A stretch of DNA of 64,000 nucleotides from Piper betle. Taxonomy: Eukaryota > Streptophyta > Magnoliopsida > Piperales > Piperaceae. The notes below the pieces were generated by a model that was given only the letters and a program-made list of their open reading frames with translations, was not told where the DNA came from and did not search any database. The stretch's first letter is position 1, and every line of letters begins with the position of its first letter. A program made the position numbers and the translations under genes. The stretch spans positions 1 through 64,000 of the forward strand of contig JAURVB010001808.1 of the NCBI GenBank assembly GCA_033002965.1, read 5' to 3'. Positions 55,353 to 64,000 of this stretch are shown in pieces.

Positions 55353-58300
55353 ATGGCAGGCACCCGAAGGAAGTCGAGCCAAGCTGCGCAGTCAGACACA
55401 AACCTTGAGAGTGTGTTAGGCCAAATTTTGACGGCCATACAGGGACTAGCGCAGGCTTCAGAAAATACCACTTCTGTTGTTCAGAACATGGTTCAGAGGT
55501 TACCGGGATTGGTAATGGGGAATGGAGCTCCAAATTCGGCTGCGGGTCCTAGTAACGTCCCAAATGGGGATCAGGGGAGCGCCCAAGAGCGGGTAGGAAT
55601 AGCTGACCCGGGCGAGCAAGGAGAACTTCCAAACCCGGTGCCACCGGTAGTCCAACAAGTGGTACTGCCAAATGGGGATGACAGTGATCGATACACTGTA
55701 GAGAAATTCCGGAAGAACGGAGCTGAGGTATTCATTGGAGGGACTGATCCAATGAAGGCAGAGAGCTGGTTGGACATTACTGAAAAAGCATTTAGAGCTC
55801 TCTCTGTGCCTCATCGCCATCAAGTGAGGTTGGCGACATGCATGCTTCAGGAGGAAGCATCCTATTGGTGGAAGTCCATGGAGAAGACTGTGTTCTATCA
55901 ACGGGAGATTTCGTCCATTCCTTGGGCGGAATTTGTAACAGCTTTTAATGGACAATATTTTCCTGAGTCTGTTGTCCAGAAGAAAGCACTGGAATTTGCC
56001 ACTCTAACTCAGAAGGATGATTCAGTCCGAGAGTATGCCAAAAATTTCTTGCAACTGGAGAGATTTGCATCTGGAAGTCTGGCAACTGCCCGGGCCAGAG
56101 CAGACAAATTTTTCTGGGGGTTAAAGCCAGAATTGAGGAGTAGGGTAGCTACGGCGCCAAGAGGCACTATAACCGAAGTGATTGAAGCAGCCACTACTCA
56201 TGAGTTGGTGTACGACTATGTCCGTGCACAGAAACAAGGGAAGGCTACTATGCAACATAAGAACGCCAACCAGGGTAGTAGCAAAAACAGGTCTGAAGAA
56301 CACCAGCAGCAGAACTATCAACGGAATGTCGATGGGAACCGCAAAAGGAAGTTTCAGGAGATTCCGTATCGACTATGTAAAAATTGCAACAAGATGCATT
56401 CAGGGTTATGCAGGGAGCCCCGTAGGTGCTACAATTGTGGAAGGACGGGACACTTGCAAAACGAGTGTCGTCAGCCCCTGAAGCAACAACAGGAGCAACC
56501 TGAAAAGGAGAAGACACCAGCTCCTAATCGCTACCCAGCACCTGCAAAACAAGTGGACAAAGGGAAGGCAAAACTCTTTGCAGTCGAAGTCGAGGACGCT
56601 GAGAATGAGGACCACACAGTTCGAGGTAAAATCCTGATTCAAAGTGTTAGTGTGGATGTTTTATTTGACTCAGGGTGTACGCATTCGTTCCTATCATCCC
56701 GATTAGTTAAGAGTTTAGGACTCCAAACGTCTACATTACCTAAGACTTATAGGGTCACCACCGCAACGGGAGAAGGGGAGGTCACAACGTTAGGAGTGAC
56801 TAACCTATCCTTGGATATACAAGGGAAACCCTATGTGTGGAATTTCATTGTCTATGGGATAATAGGATTTGATGTACTGTTGGGAATGGACTGGTTGTCT
56901 GCACACCAGGCTTTTCTCGACTGTAAAGGGAGGAGAGTATTGACTAAACCTTGTAATTGTGAGATGGGGGTCATTTTCCAAGGGTCATGGAATGATCCAT
57001 CCTCTTGTATTGTGTCGGTTAGTGAGGCAACTGAGTGGTTTGGTGAGGGTTGTAAAGCTTTTTCGGCAACTCTAGAGGAGCCTGAGTCCAAACCCAAAGA
57101 GTTGTCAATGATTCCGGTGGTAGCAGAATTTCCGGACGTATTTCCAGGTGAACTTCCAGGGTTACCTCCTAAGCGGGCAGTGGAGTTTGTCATTGACCTA
57201 GCACCGGGAGTATCACCAATTTCTAAAGCACCATACCGCATGGCTCCAGCGGAACTCAAGGAGTTAAAGAGTCAATTAGAAGAGCTGTTGCAGGCAGGCT
57301 TCATACGACCAAGTACTTCACCCTGGGGAGCCCCTGTTCTTTTTGTAAAGAAGAAGGATGGCTCACTTCGATTGTGTATTGACTATCGTCAGCTCAATCA
57401 AATGACAGTCAAGAATCGGTACCCCTTACCGAGGATTGATGATTTATTTGATCAGTTGAAAACAGCCGGAATATTCTCAAAAATAGACTTGCGGTCCGGA
57501 TACCATCAACTACGGGTGAAGGAATCTGACATACAGAAAACGGCTTTCCGAACTCGCTATGGACATTATGAGTTTCTGGTTATGCCTTTTGGTCTGACAA
57601 ATGCACCAGCGGCCTTTATGTCACTTATGAACACAGTGTTCCACGAATACTTGGATAAGTTTATTATTGTGTTTGTGGACGACATTCTGGTCTATTCAAA
57701 TAATGAGGAGGACCATGGGAAACACTTGTCCATTGCTCTTCAAGTATTGAGAGAGAATCAACTGTTCGCCAAATTATCAAAGTGTGACTTCTGGTTGAAG
57801 GAGGTGAATTTCCTCGGACATGTTGTCTCAAAGGCGGGAGTTGCAGTGGATCCGTCAAAAGTGAAAGCAGTCATTGATTGGCCACAACCTAAGTCAGTCA
57901 CTGATATCAGAAGCTTCCTCGGTTTGGCGGGTTACTATAGGAAATTCATTAAAGACTTTTCCTTAGTAGCATCGCCGATGACCAAACTTACAAGGAAGGG
58001 GGTTAGGTTTGAATGGAGTAGTAAGTGTGAGGAGAGTTTCCAGTCTCTAAAGAAGAGTCTAACAACTGCACCAGTCTTGACCCTGCCTAATGGTAATGAA
58101 GGATTCGTAGTCTTCAGTGATGCGTCTCGGTTGGGTTTAGGATGCGTCCTTATGCAAGATGGTAAGGTGGTGGCTTACGCATCTCGCCAATTGAAGATTC
58201 ACGAGCAAAATTATGCGACCCATGACTTGGAACTGGCAGCAGTAGTTTTTGCCCTAAAGATTTGGAGGCACTACTTGTATGGGGCCCAGTTCGAAGTTTT

Positions 58301-59990
58301 CACCGACCATCAAAGTTTGAAGTATATCTTCACCCAGAATGACCTTAACCTTCGACAGAGACGGTGGATAGAATACTTGAAGGACTATGATTTCCAAATT
58401 TTATACCACCCGGGAAAAGCGAACGTTGTGGCCGACGCGTTGAGTCGGAAGGGCAAGATGGACAAGGGTCAACAACTAGCTAGACTTTGGGCTATGTCAG
58501 CTGAGGTGGTAGCTATTAACCCGGTGGAACAAATGACAGGAATACTGGCGAACCTGGTTATCTCCAATGAATTGGTGGACCGAGTTAAGCTAACACAAAT
58601 GGAAGATGAGAAGCTGAATGAAATGTTGGACAAAACTCCCAACATTGTAGCAGATTCCAACAGTGTAATCAGATTTAGAGGGAGGTTGTGTGTACCCAAC
58701 AATGATGCATTAAAACGAGATATTCTGGAAGAAGCTCATCGTTCAAGGTTCTCAATACACCCTGGTGTTACAAAGATGTACCAGGACTTGAAACGAACCT
58801 ACTGGTGGGTTGGAATGAAGAGGGATGTGGTGGATTTTGTTTCCAAGTGTCAGACGTGCCAATTGATCAAAGCCCAACATCAACTACCCGGTGGATTATT
58901 ACAACCTTTAGAGATACCTACCTGGAAATGGGAGCGTGTCACATGTGATTTTATTACTAAACTCCCAAGGACTTTGAAGAGACATGACTCTATATGGGTA
59001 GTTGTGGACCGTTTGACTAAGGCAGCTCATTTTATCCCCACAAAATCAACAAGGACTGCAGAATACTTAGCAGAACTGTACATAAATAACATTGTCAGGC
59101 TGCATGGAATTCCGAAGGAGATAGTCTCTGACAGAGATCCCCTATTCACGTCACATTTTTGGGAAGTTTTCCAAAAAGCTATGGGGACCCAAATCAAGTT
59201 AAGTACAACATATCACCCCCAAAGTGATGGTCAAAGTGAGAGGACCAATCAAACCTTGGAGGATTTGTTGAGAGCTTGCATCCTCGATTGGGGAGGAGAT
59301 TGGGAGAAACACTTAGCCTTGGCTGAATTCACCTATAATAACTCTTACCAAGCCAGTATAGGAATGGCACCGTTTGAAGCCTTATACGGTAGGCCTTGTC
59401 GATCTCCATCATGCTGGTTGGAATCTACAGAGATGGTTATAGTCGGGCCAGAAATGGTGAGAGAAGCAGCTGAAAAGGTGCAACTCATCCAGCAAAGGCT
59501 TAAGGCAGCTCAGGATCGGCAGAAAAGTTATGCTGATACTCGAAGGAAGGACTTAGAATTCCAAGTTGGGGAGTTCGTCTACCTTAAGACCTCACCTAAA
59601 AAGGGAGTGATCAGATTTAGAACATCAGGGAAGTTGAAGCCAAGATTCATAGGACCATTTCCAATTTTGGATCGAATCGGAAGTTGTGCATATAGATTAG
59701 CATTACCACCAAGCCTTGATGGTGTACACAATGTCTTTCATGTGTCAATGCTAAAGAAATATGTACGAGATGAGAATCACATTATCACAAATTTTACAGA
59801 TTTAGAGCTACAATCGGATTTAACCTACGAGGAAAAACCGATTCGAATCTTGGCAAGGGAAACAAAGACACTCCGTAGCAAGGAAATCCCTTTGGTAAAG
59901 GTATTGTGGAGAAATCAGGGATCAGAAGAAGCGACATGGGAGACTGAACAGGAAATGGCCAGAAAATATCCTAGCCTTTTTGTAGCATAA
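55353..59990 (+). CDS. gag-pol: Gag-Pol polyprotein of chromovirus
   Basis: A single open frame of 1,545 codons; the start ATG (55,353) is the first in-frame Met of the ORF and lies 165 bp after the primer binding site. Order: Gag core about 118-230 ('WWKSMEK', '[10 protein letters not shown]'); zinc knuckle [14 protein letters not shown] at 359-372; aspartic protease with DSG at 439-441; reverse transcriptase about 640-850 with FVDD (catalytic Asp 776-777); RNase H about 915-1,030 ('[13 protein letters not shown]', '[11 protein letters not shown]'); integrase HHCC zinc region from about 1,129; DDE core with Asp 1,199, Asp 1,260 and Glu 1,296 (35 residues between the last two, as expected); GPY/F region near 1,432 ('RFIGPFPIL'); and a C-terminal chromodomain about 1,488-1,541 ('[16 protein letters not shown]'). 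Host proteins of this type assemble particles, copy the RNA and integrate the DNA; the chromodomain is thought to guide insertion to heterochromatin. Other ORFs overlapping it are shadows. Confidence 0.97.
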   Translation: MAGTRRKSSQAAQSDTNLESVLGQILTAIQGLAQASENTTSVVQNMVQRLPGLVMGNGAPNSAAGPSNVPNGDQGSAQERVGIADPGEQGELPNPVPPVVQQVVLPNGDDSDRYTVEKFRKNGAEVFIGGTDPMKAESWLDITEKAFRALSVPHRHQVRLATCMLQEEASYWWKSMEKTVFYQREISSIPWAEFVTAFNGQYFPESVVQKKALEFATLTQKDDSVREYAKNFLQLERFASGSLATARARADKFFWGLKPELRSRVATAPRGTITEVIEAATTHELVYDYVRAQKQGKATMQHKNANQGSSKNRSEEHQQQNYQRNVDGNRKRKFQEIPYRLCKNCNKMHSGLCREPRRCYNCGRTGHLQNECRQPLKQQQEQPEKEKTPAPNRYPAPAKQVDKGKAKLFAVEVEDAENEDHTVRGKILIQSVSVDVLFDSGCTHSFLSSRLVKSLGLQTSTLPKTYRVTTATGEGEVTTLGVTNLSLDIQGKPYVWNFIVYGIIGFDVLLGMDWLSAHQAFLDCKGRRVLTKPCNCEMGVIFQGSWNDPSSCIVSVSEATEWFGEGCKAFSATLEEPESKPKELSMIPVVAEFPDVFPGELPGLPPKRAVEFVIDLAPGVSPISKAPYRMAPAELKELKSQLEELLQAGFIRPSTSPWGAPVLFVKKKDGSLRLCIDYRQLNQMTVKNRYPLPRIDDLFDQLKTAGIFSKIDLRSGYHQLRVKESDIQKTAFRTRYGHYEFLVMPFGLTNAPAAFMSLMNTVFHEYLDKFIIVFVDDILVYSNNEEDHGKHLSIALQVLRENQLFAKLSKCDFWLKEVNFLGHVVSKAGVAVDPSKVKAVIDWPQPKSVTDIRSFLGLAGYYRKFIKDFSLVASPMTKLTRKGVRFEWSSKCEESFQSLKKSLTTAPVLTLPNGNEGFVVFSDASRLGLGCVLMQDGKVVAYASRQLKIHEQNYATHDLELAAVVFALKIWRHYLYGAQFEVFTDHQSLKYIFTQNDLNLRQRRWIEYLKDYDFQILYHPGKANVVADALSRKGKMDKGQQLARLWAMSAEVVAINPVEQMTGILANLVISNELVDRVKLTQMEDEKLNEMLDKTPNIVADSNSVIRFRGRLCVPNNDALKRDILEEAHRSRFSIHPGVTKMYQDLKRTYWWVGMKRDVVDFVSKCQTCQLIKAQHQLPGGLLQPLEIPTWKWERVTCDFITKLPRTLKRHDSIWVVVDRLTKAAHFIPTKSTRTAEYLAELYINNIVRLHGIPKEIVSDRDPLFTSHFWEVFQKAMGTQIKLSTTYHPQSDGQSERTNQTLEDLLRACILDWGGDWEKHLALAEFTYNNSYQASIGMAPFEALYGRPCRSPSCWLESTEMVIVGPEMVREAAEKVQLIQQRLKAAQDRQKSYADTRRKDLEFQVGEFVYLKTSPKKGVIRFRTSGKLKPRFIGPFPILDRIGSCAYRLALPPSLDGVHNVFHVSMLKKYVRDENHIITNFTDLELQSDLTYEEKPIRILARETKTLRSKEIPLVKVLWRNQGSEEATWETEQEMARKYPSLFVA

Positions 59991-60042
59991 AATCTGTGTA
60001 AATCTGATTTATGCTATGATATTTCGGGGACGAAATAATTCT

Positions 60043-60054
60043 AAGTTGGGGAGA
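60043..60054 (+). promoter_or_regulatory. polypurine tract of intact chromovirus
   Basis: 'aagttggggaga' one base before the 3' LTR, following 'atttcggggacgaaataatt', the gypsy-type 3' motif also seen in elements 1 and 2. Confidence 0.9.
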
Positions 60055-60055
60055 T

Positions 60056-61743
60056 TGTAAAGACCCGGAAAAAAAAATTTTTTTAGCTGGTTAAGTATGA
60101 ATTACCCAGTTAAATTGAAAAGTAATTTCTAATCGGACGATTCTAGTTGAATCAGTCGAGTCGAACACATTAATTAAGTGAACCATACCATTTAAGAGGT
60201 TGAGTGAAAAGGTTAAGTGAACCGTGTTAATTACCCAATTACCCGGTTAAAGGAATTATGATGAAAGGGTGCTTCCACAAACCCTAGCCGTCATTTATTC
60301 TTTAAAAAAGGAGAAGGGGTCGTTGAACCTAGGAAATACCAATGGATGATGGGGTGTGAGAATTTAATGAAGGGGTCGTTGAACCTAGGAAATACCAATG
60401 GATGATGGGGTGTGAGAATTTAATGAAGGGGTCATTGAACCTAGGAAATACCAATGGATGATGGGGTATGAGAATTTAATGGAGGGAATGGTTGAAGTGT
60501 ATATATATGCAGGAGGAGGGAGTATTTCATCCCTCATCTCCGTCCCAGGCGACCTCCCCATTACTGTGTGAGTATTTCATCCCTCATCTCCGTCCCAGGC
60601 GACCTCCCCATTACTGTATTAGGGTTCACGGATCACAGTCAGACGTAATCACAAATCAGGTACGTATAATAGGTAGAACATCGTATTTTCCTTGTTGGTA
60701 GCCTAGGTCGGCCTGAGCCCAGATTCGACCACCATGCACGAAGTGCAACCGGGGTTAATGAATTGACTCAGTCCGACACTGGGTCGTGTTATGTGTGTGA
60801 ATCATGTAATGCATCGATATTGTTTTGGAGTAGTGATAGCCGCCCCATAAAAAGGCTACGGCCGGGGTGAGTGAGGCACATCGATTCCTCCATCGCACTA
60901 GAGTGCAGTGATTGCCGCCCCATAAAAAGGCTACGGCCGGGGTGTGTGAGGCACTGGCACTGAGTGCAGTGATAGCCGCCCCATAAAAAGGCTACGGCCG
61001 GGGTGTGTGAGGCACTGGCACTAGAGTTGGCAGTGAGAGCTTCCCCACAAACGGGGCATAGCGATCACCTGAGTGCAGTGATAGCCGCTCCACAAAAAGG
61101 CTACGGCCGGGGTGTGCAAGGCATTGGCACTGGAGTGCAGTGATAGCCTCCCCATAAAAAGGCTACGGCCGGGGTGTGCGAGGCACTGGCACTAGAATTG
61201 GTAGTGAGAGCTTCCCCACAAACGGGGCATAGCAATCACCCGAGTGCAGTGATAGCTACCCCACAAAAAGGCTACGGCCGGGGTGTGCGAGGCACTGGCA
61301 CTGGAGACGGTAGTGGTAGCCTCCCCATAAAAAGGCTACGGCCGGGGTGTGCGGATCACAGCGGACACCTCCTCCGCATTGTTTTGGAGTATAGCGGAAT
61401 CGCTCCACCGCATATTAAAATAAACATAAGGAAATAGTGGAATGTACTTGTTTTGTTTTATCTATTATACTACTTAGTGTTGTAATCACTAATGCGGAAT
61501 TGCCTCTGCAGGTGTGCAGATACAAGATTAGGTGATTGACATCCAGAGTATGGAGCAAAATAAATATGAGGACTCCTTTTCTTTTAAATTGAGAAATAAG
61601 TGTGGCTGCTGGGAAACGGTCCAAGACTGTGGGATGTTTATGTATGTTATTATTTATAAAAAATGTTTGACATAATTACTTACTTTTGAGTAACAACTAG
61701 CCAGTTAGGCCCACAATATCGTGAAAAATGGCGGGTCGTTACA
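60056..61743 (+). repeat. 3' LTR of intact chromovirus
   Basis: 1,688 bp, almost identical to the 5' LTR, including all three tandem arrays. Followed by the CGACT target duplication. Confidence 0.95.
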
Positions 61744-61748
61744 CGACT

Positions 61749-61813
61749 CAAAAATAATGGTCGAACCGACCGGTTCTGAATATAAAACCCTGACTCAAAT
61801 CGTGGGTTTTACA
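61749..61813 (-). mobile_element. solo LTR 2 (reverse), terminal segment
   Basis: The last 65 bases of the solo LTR after the chromovirus, ending 'gggttttaca' (the reversed family start). The terminal palindrome arms TAAAACCC and GGGTTTTA are kept. Followed by CCTCT. Confidence 0.9.
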
Positions 61814-61818
61814 CCTCT

Positions 61819-62240
61819 GCTGGTCCTCCCTAGCTCGCAGTGTCTTCTCTCTCAAGGCCTGCTGCTCATCACGCAGCATCCTGATCAGCTCTCTTTGTGG
61901 GGTCTGCTATCGACTCTTGTGCGGGCGATGTGGGTCAATTGACAAGTGCTAGCGCCTGTGGGTATCTGCATCGTAGTGGAGGTCTACTTGTGTGTGGATA
62001 CTTTGCCATCAGAATTGCTCAATTGCTAAATACTAAGCTAGCAATTGATGGGTTCAGCAATCGACTAATAATCTCGCAAATGGATGGTCAGGATAGCACA
62101 AAATGGATTAATAGAAAGGTAAAGTAAAAACGAACACAGAGAGACATACCTATCGGTTAGCCATACAACATGCAGGATAAAGCACACACTTACAACACAA
62201 TGCATTTTGAAGGTTAGTCGCCTTAATAGACTATGATGTT
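61819..62240 (-). pseudogene. gag: gypsy gag relic on minus strand, N-terminal part
   Basis: The minus strand near 61,900-61,819 reads 'QRELIRMLRDEQALREKTLR', a charged helical stretch like the N-terminal coiled region of gypsy Gag. It continues, after the nested insertions, at 50,604 and below. Upstream (toward 62,240) lies leader sequence up to the primer binding site. Plus-strand ORFs here are shadows. Confidence 0.5.
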
Positions 62241-62253
62241 GGCTATGATATCA
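62241..62253 (-). promoter_or_regulatory. degenerate primer binding site, minus strand
   Basis: 'ggctatgatatca' is the reverse complement of a mutated initiator-Met site (two changes). It sits between the gag relic and the LTR. Confidence 0.6.
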
Positions 62254-62256
62254 ACT

Positions 62257-64000
62257 TGTAGTACCTTAATTCGTCCCGAAGAATGGATATCAACTTGTAG
62301 TTTTGAAAGCTACTCATTGGATTATTGCATAAAAATTTTATGGAAGCAAATTTCAACCCTCCAAAAAGGTTAAGATAGACAACTCACTGGGTTTTCATTC
62401 AAAGCGTGCTTTATCATACTACATAGGGTAGATCTTAAACTTAGAGCTCTTAAATGAGCACTTTGAGTCACAAGAGAAGTAGTATCAACTCTGCGACAAA
62501 GAGGGTGACTTTCAAATGCTATGATAGGTCCGAGCTACTTAAAGGCAACACCCCTAATGCAGCTAAGGTGTCATGTTCTTAAAGATACAGTGATATGATC
62601 CGGTTCTTTTATTTAGTTTTAATGATTGGATTAGGAAGCTTAATTATTTGATTCAAATGTGTGTGGCAACGTTAACACTAGAATATGGTTACTTGTTCCA
62701 CATACCCTACAAGAGTAAAGTAAACATAGAGGCATCATCAAATGGCAGGGTATCATACCCTGACACCTGGTCTTCACATGTGTTCTTCACACGATAAGAT
62801 CTGTATGCTCCTCTTACCCACATTTCTCTACACACACACATCACTACAACAAAATACTTTTCGTGTACCTCGGTTTGCTACTCGTGATATTCTAGAACTT
62901 CAAGACATATACACCCTATAGACAATTGTTAGCCTTGCCTAAAGTTTACGCTCTCCACGAGGATGACAATAATAAAATAAAGTAATAATTAAACACTCGT
63001 ACACAATCACCAAGCCATAATGCAATCCAAATCATAAAAAGTCATAAAGAATCCAGGGCACATGCCCGTGACATAATACAATCCAAAATTGATATCCAAG
63101 TATATAACACACAATAATTTAGGGCCCCACCACCACCATTGAGGTGTAGATCCTCGCGGCTAGGCCAGCCAATGCCATGAGACCTCACCCACATAGATAT
63201 AGGAAGAAACATTAGTAATTAATCAAGTTTGATTGCCGGTTCGAAATCACTACAAGTATTATCAAAACTCGCAAATAGGTATTCTATCACCCATAAGAAA
63301 AACTTACAAATATCACAAAAAGCTTTGTGGGGCTATAAGCAAGGACAACTTATTTAAATAGACAGGCACACATGCATGACAAAATCATATTCATACAAAA
63401 GGATTACGCCCTCACATCTTCTATATAATACCCATCATGGTACTAAAGTGGCAAAAGGAATTGTTAAGTTAGAGCCACAAATTCTATGAACATGTTACAT
63501 ACACTACCCTCATGCATTGCAGTACTTCAGGATTTGGGGGAGTACTAGTGCAATTCTTACTACCGATACAGATCTCTCATGTTTGGAAAATAAAAACACT
63601 CATATACTTATATATATCTGGCTTGGTTCGGGAGTTATATAATAAGTTTCTAGAGCTTAGATTTCAAAAACCAACAAGGGATTCCAAGGTTGAAATTTTG
63701 TTAAACTTGCAAAAATCTCAACTAAATGACCCAATATTTAAGGGATCCAATAAAATGCCAATGACGTTGTCCTACGTCTAAAATGTGATTAAATTCGATA
63801 CACAAGAAGTCAAGCAAAGAAGAAGCAATGGGAGTCCTACAGACTTGGATGAGTGAAGCTATGTGTCTTAGTTCAATGAGCTCACCCTGTGTAACCTAAC
63901 ATGGAGATGGAAATTGAATCAGACTCGGATTATATTAGCATGCACAACAAGGCAAGGCCTCAATACATGAACAATACATAAAACACTTAATTAACTTAAT
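62257..64000 (-). mobile_element. 5' LTR of the minus-strand gypsy relic, runs off the window
   Basis: Opens 'tgtagtacc' next to the primer binding site. Reversed landmarks of the long-LTR superfamily follow: 'cattgcagtactt' (63,516), 'acttatatatatctgg' (63,607), 'gggagttatataataa' (63,630), 'gggatccaataaaatgcc' (63,742) and 'gggagtcctacagacttgga' (63,830). It is also similar to the relic at 8,886-11,560. The far end is beyond the window. ORFs here are not supported as genes. Confidence 0.6.

Larger units (their letters stand above)
53488..61743 (+). mobile_element. intact Tekay/Del-like chromovirus (Ty3/gypsy)
   Basis: 8,256 bp, 5' LTR 53,488-55,173, primer binding site, one 1,545-codon gag-pol ORF, polypurine tract, 3' LTR 60,056-61,743, and perfect 5-bp target duplication CGACT (53,483-53,487 and 61,744-61,748). 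The LTRs are 1,686 and 1,688 bp and differ by two substitutions (54,311 G against 60,881 T; 54,937 C against 61,507 T) and two one-base A-run changes. All domains needed for retrotransposition are present, with catalytic residues in place. The clade call rests on domain order and the C-terminal chromodomain. It inserted into solo LTR 2 very recently. Confidence 0.95.

Noticed and set aside
55500..55955. 151-codon and other antisense ORFs under the gag-pol gene
   Set aside because: Shadows of a real coding frame; the domains are all on the plus strand.

Overview
This window is nuclear DNA of a flowering plant, made almost entirely of transposable elements. The evidence is plant-type Ty3/gypsy and Ty1/copia LTR retrotransposons primed by initiator-Met tRNA, plant LINE relics and AT-rich intergenic sequence. 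I found no host protein gene, rRNA, tRNA or CRISPR array. The species cannot be told from the sequence alone.

Left part (1-22,229) is old, broken material. It holds the 3' end of an Athila-like gypsy element (env-like/'plant transposon protein' relic, long 3' region, LTR at 7,123-8,885) split by an old long LTR at 1,844-5,296. A reverse degenerate LTR follows (8,886-11,560), then SIRE-like copia LTR and gag relics (12,330-16,535), two LINE relics facing tail to tail (16,540-19,190), and a compact 2.2 kb copia-type element with a 5-bp target site duplication (19,579-21,773).

Middle part (22,230-43,523) is dominated by one family with unusually long LTRs (about 2.8-2.9 kb). A reverse solo LTR (22,230-32,958) is split by a full gag-only element in forward orientation (element 1, 23,886-31,775, target duplication TTCCA). 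A second gag-only copy lies at 35,723-43,523 (element 2). Neither copy has room for protease, reverse transcriptase or integrase, so both look non-autonomous (TR-GAG type). Their gag frames are broken but recognisable, with two clear CCHC knuckles. The LTRs share a terminal palindrome, a GC-rich CCG block, a TATA box, a 106-codon ORF and a small covarying hairpin.

Right part (43,524-64,000) starts with a copia pol relic, followed by a degenerate Reina-like chromovirus (44,537-49,097) carrying a TRIM-like miniature element (48,241-48,696) inserted in its chromodomain codons. A three-level nest follows: a reverse-strand gypsy gag/LTR relic (49,523-50,604 and 61,814-64,000) is interrupted by a reverse solo LTR of the long-LTR superfamily (50,605-61,813, target duplication CCTCT), which is interrupted by an intact Tekay/Del-like chromovirus (53,488-61,743, target duplication CGACT). 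That chromovirus has one uninterrupted 1,545-codon gag-pol ORF ending in a chromodomain. Its two 1.69 kb LTRs differ by only two substitutions and two 1-base indels, so it is a very recent insertion and the only element here that looks able to move by itself.

All calls come from reading the sequence. Clade names (Athila, SIRE, Reina, Tekay, TR-GAG, TRIM) rest on motif recognition and structure, not on a database search.
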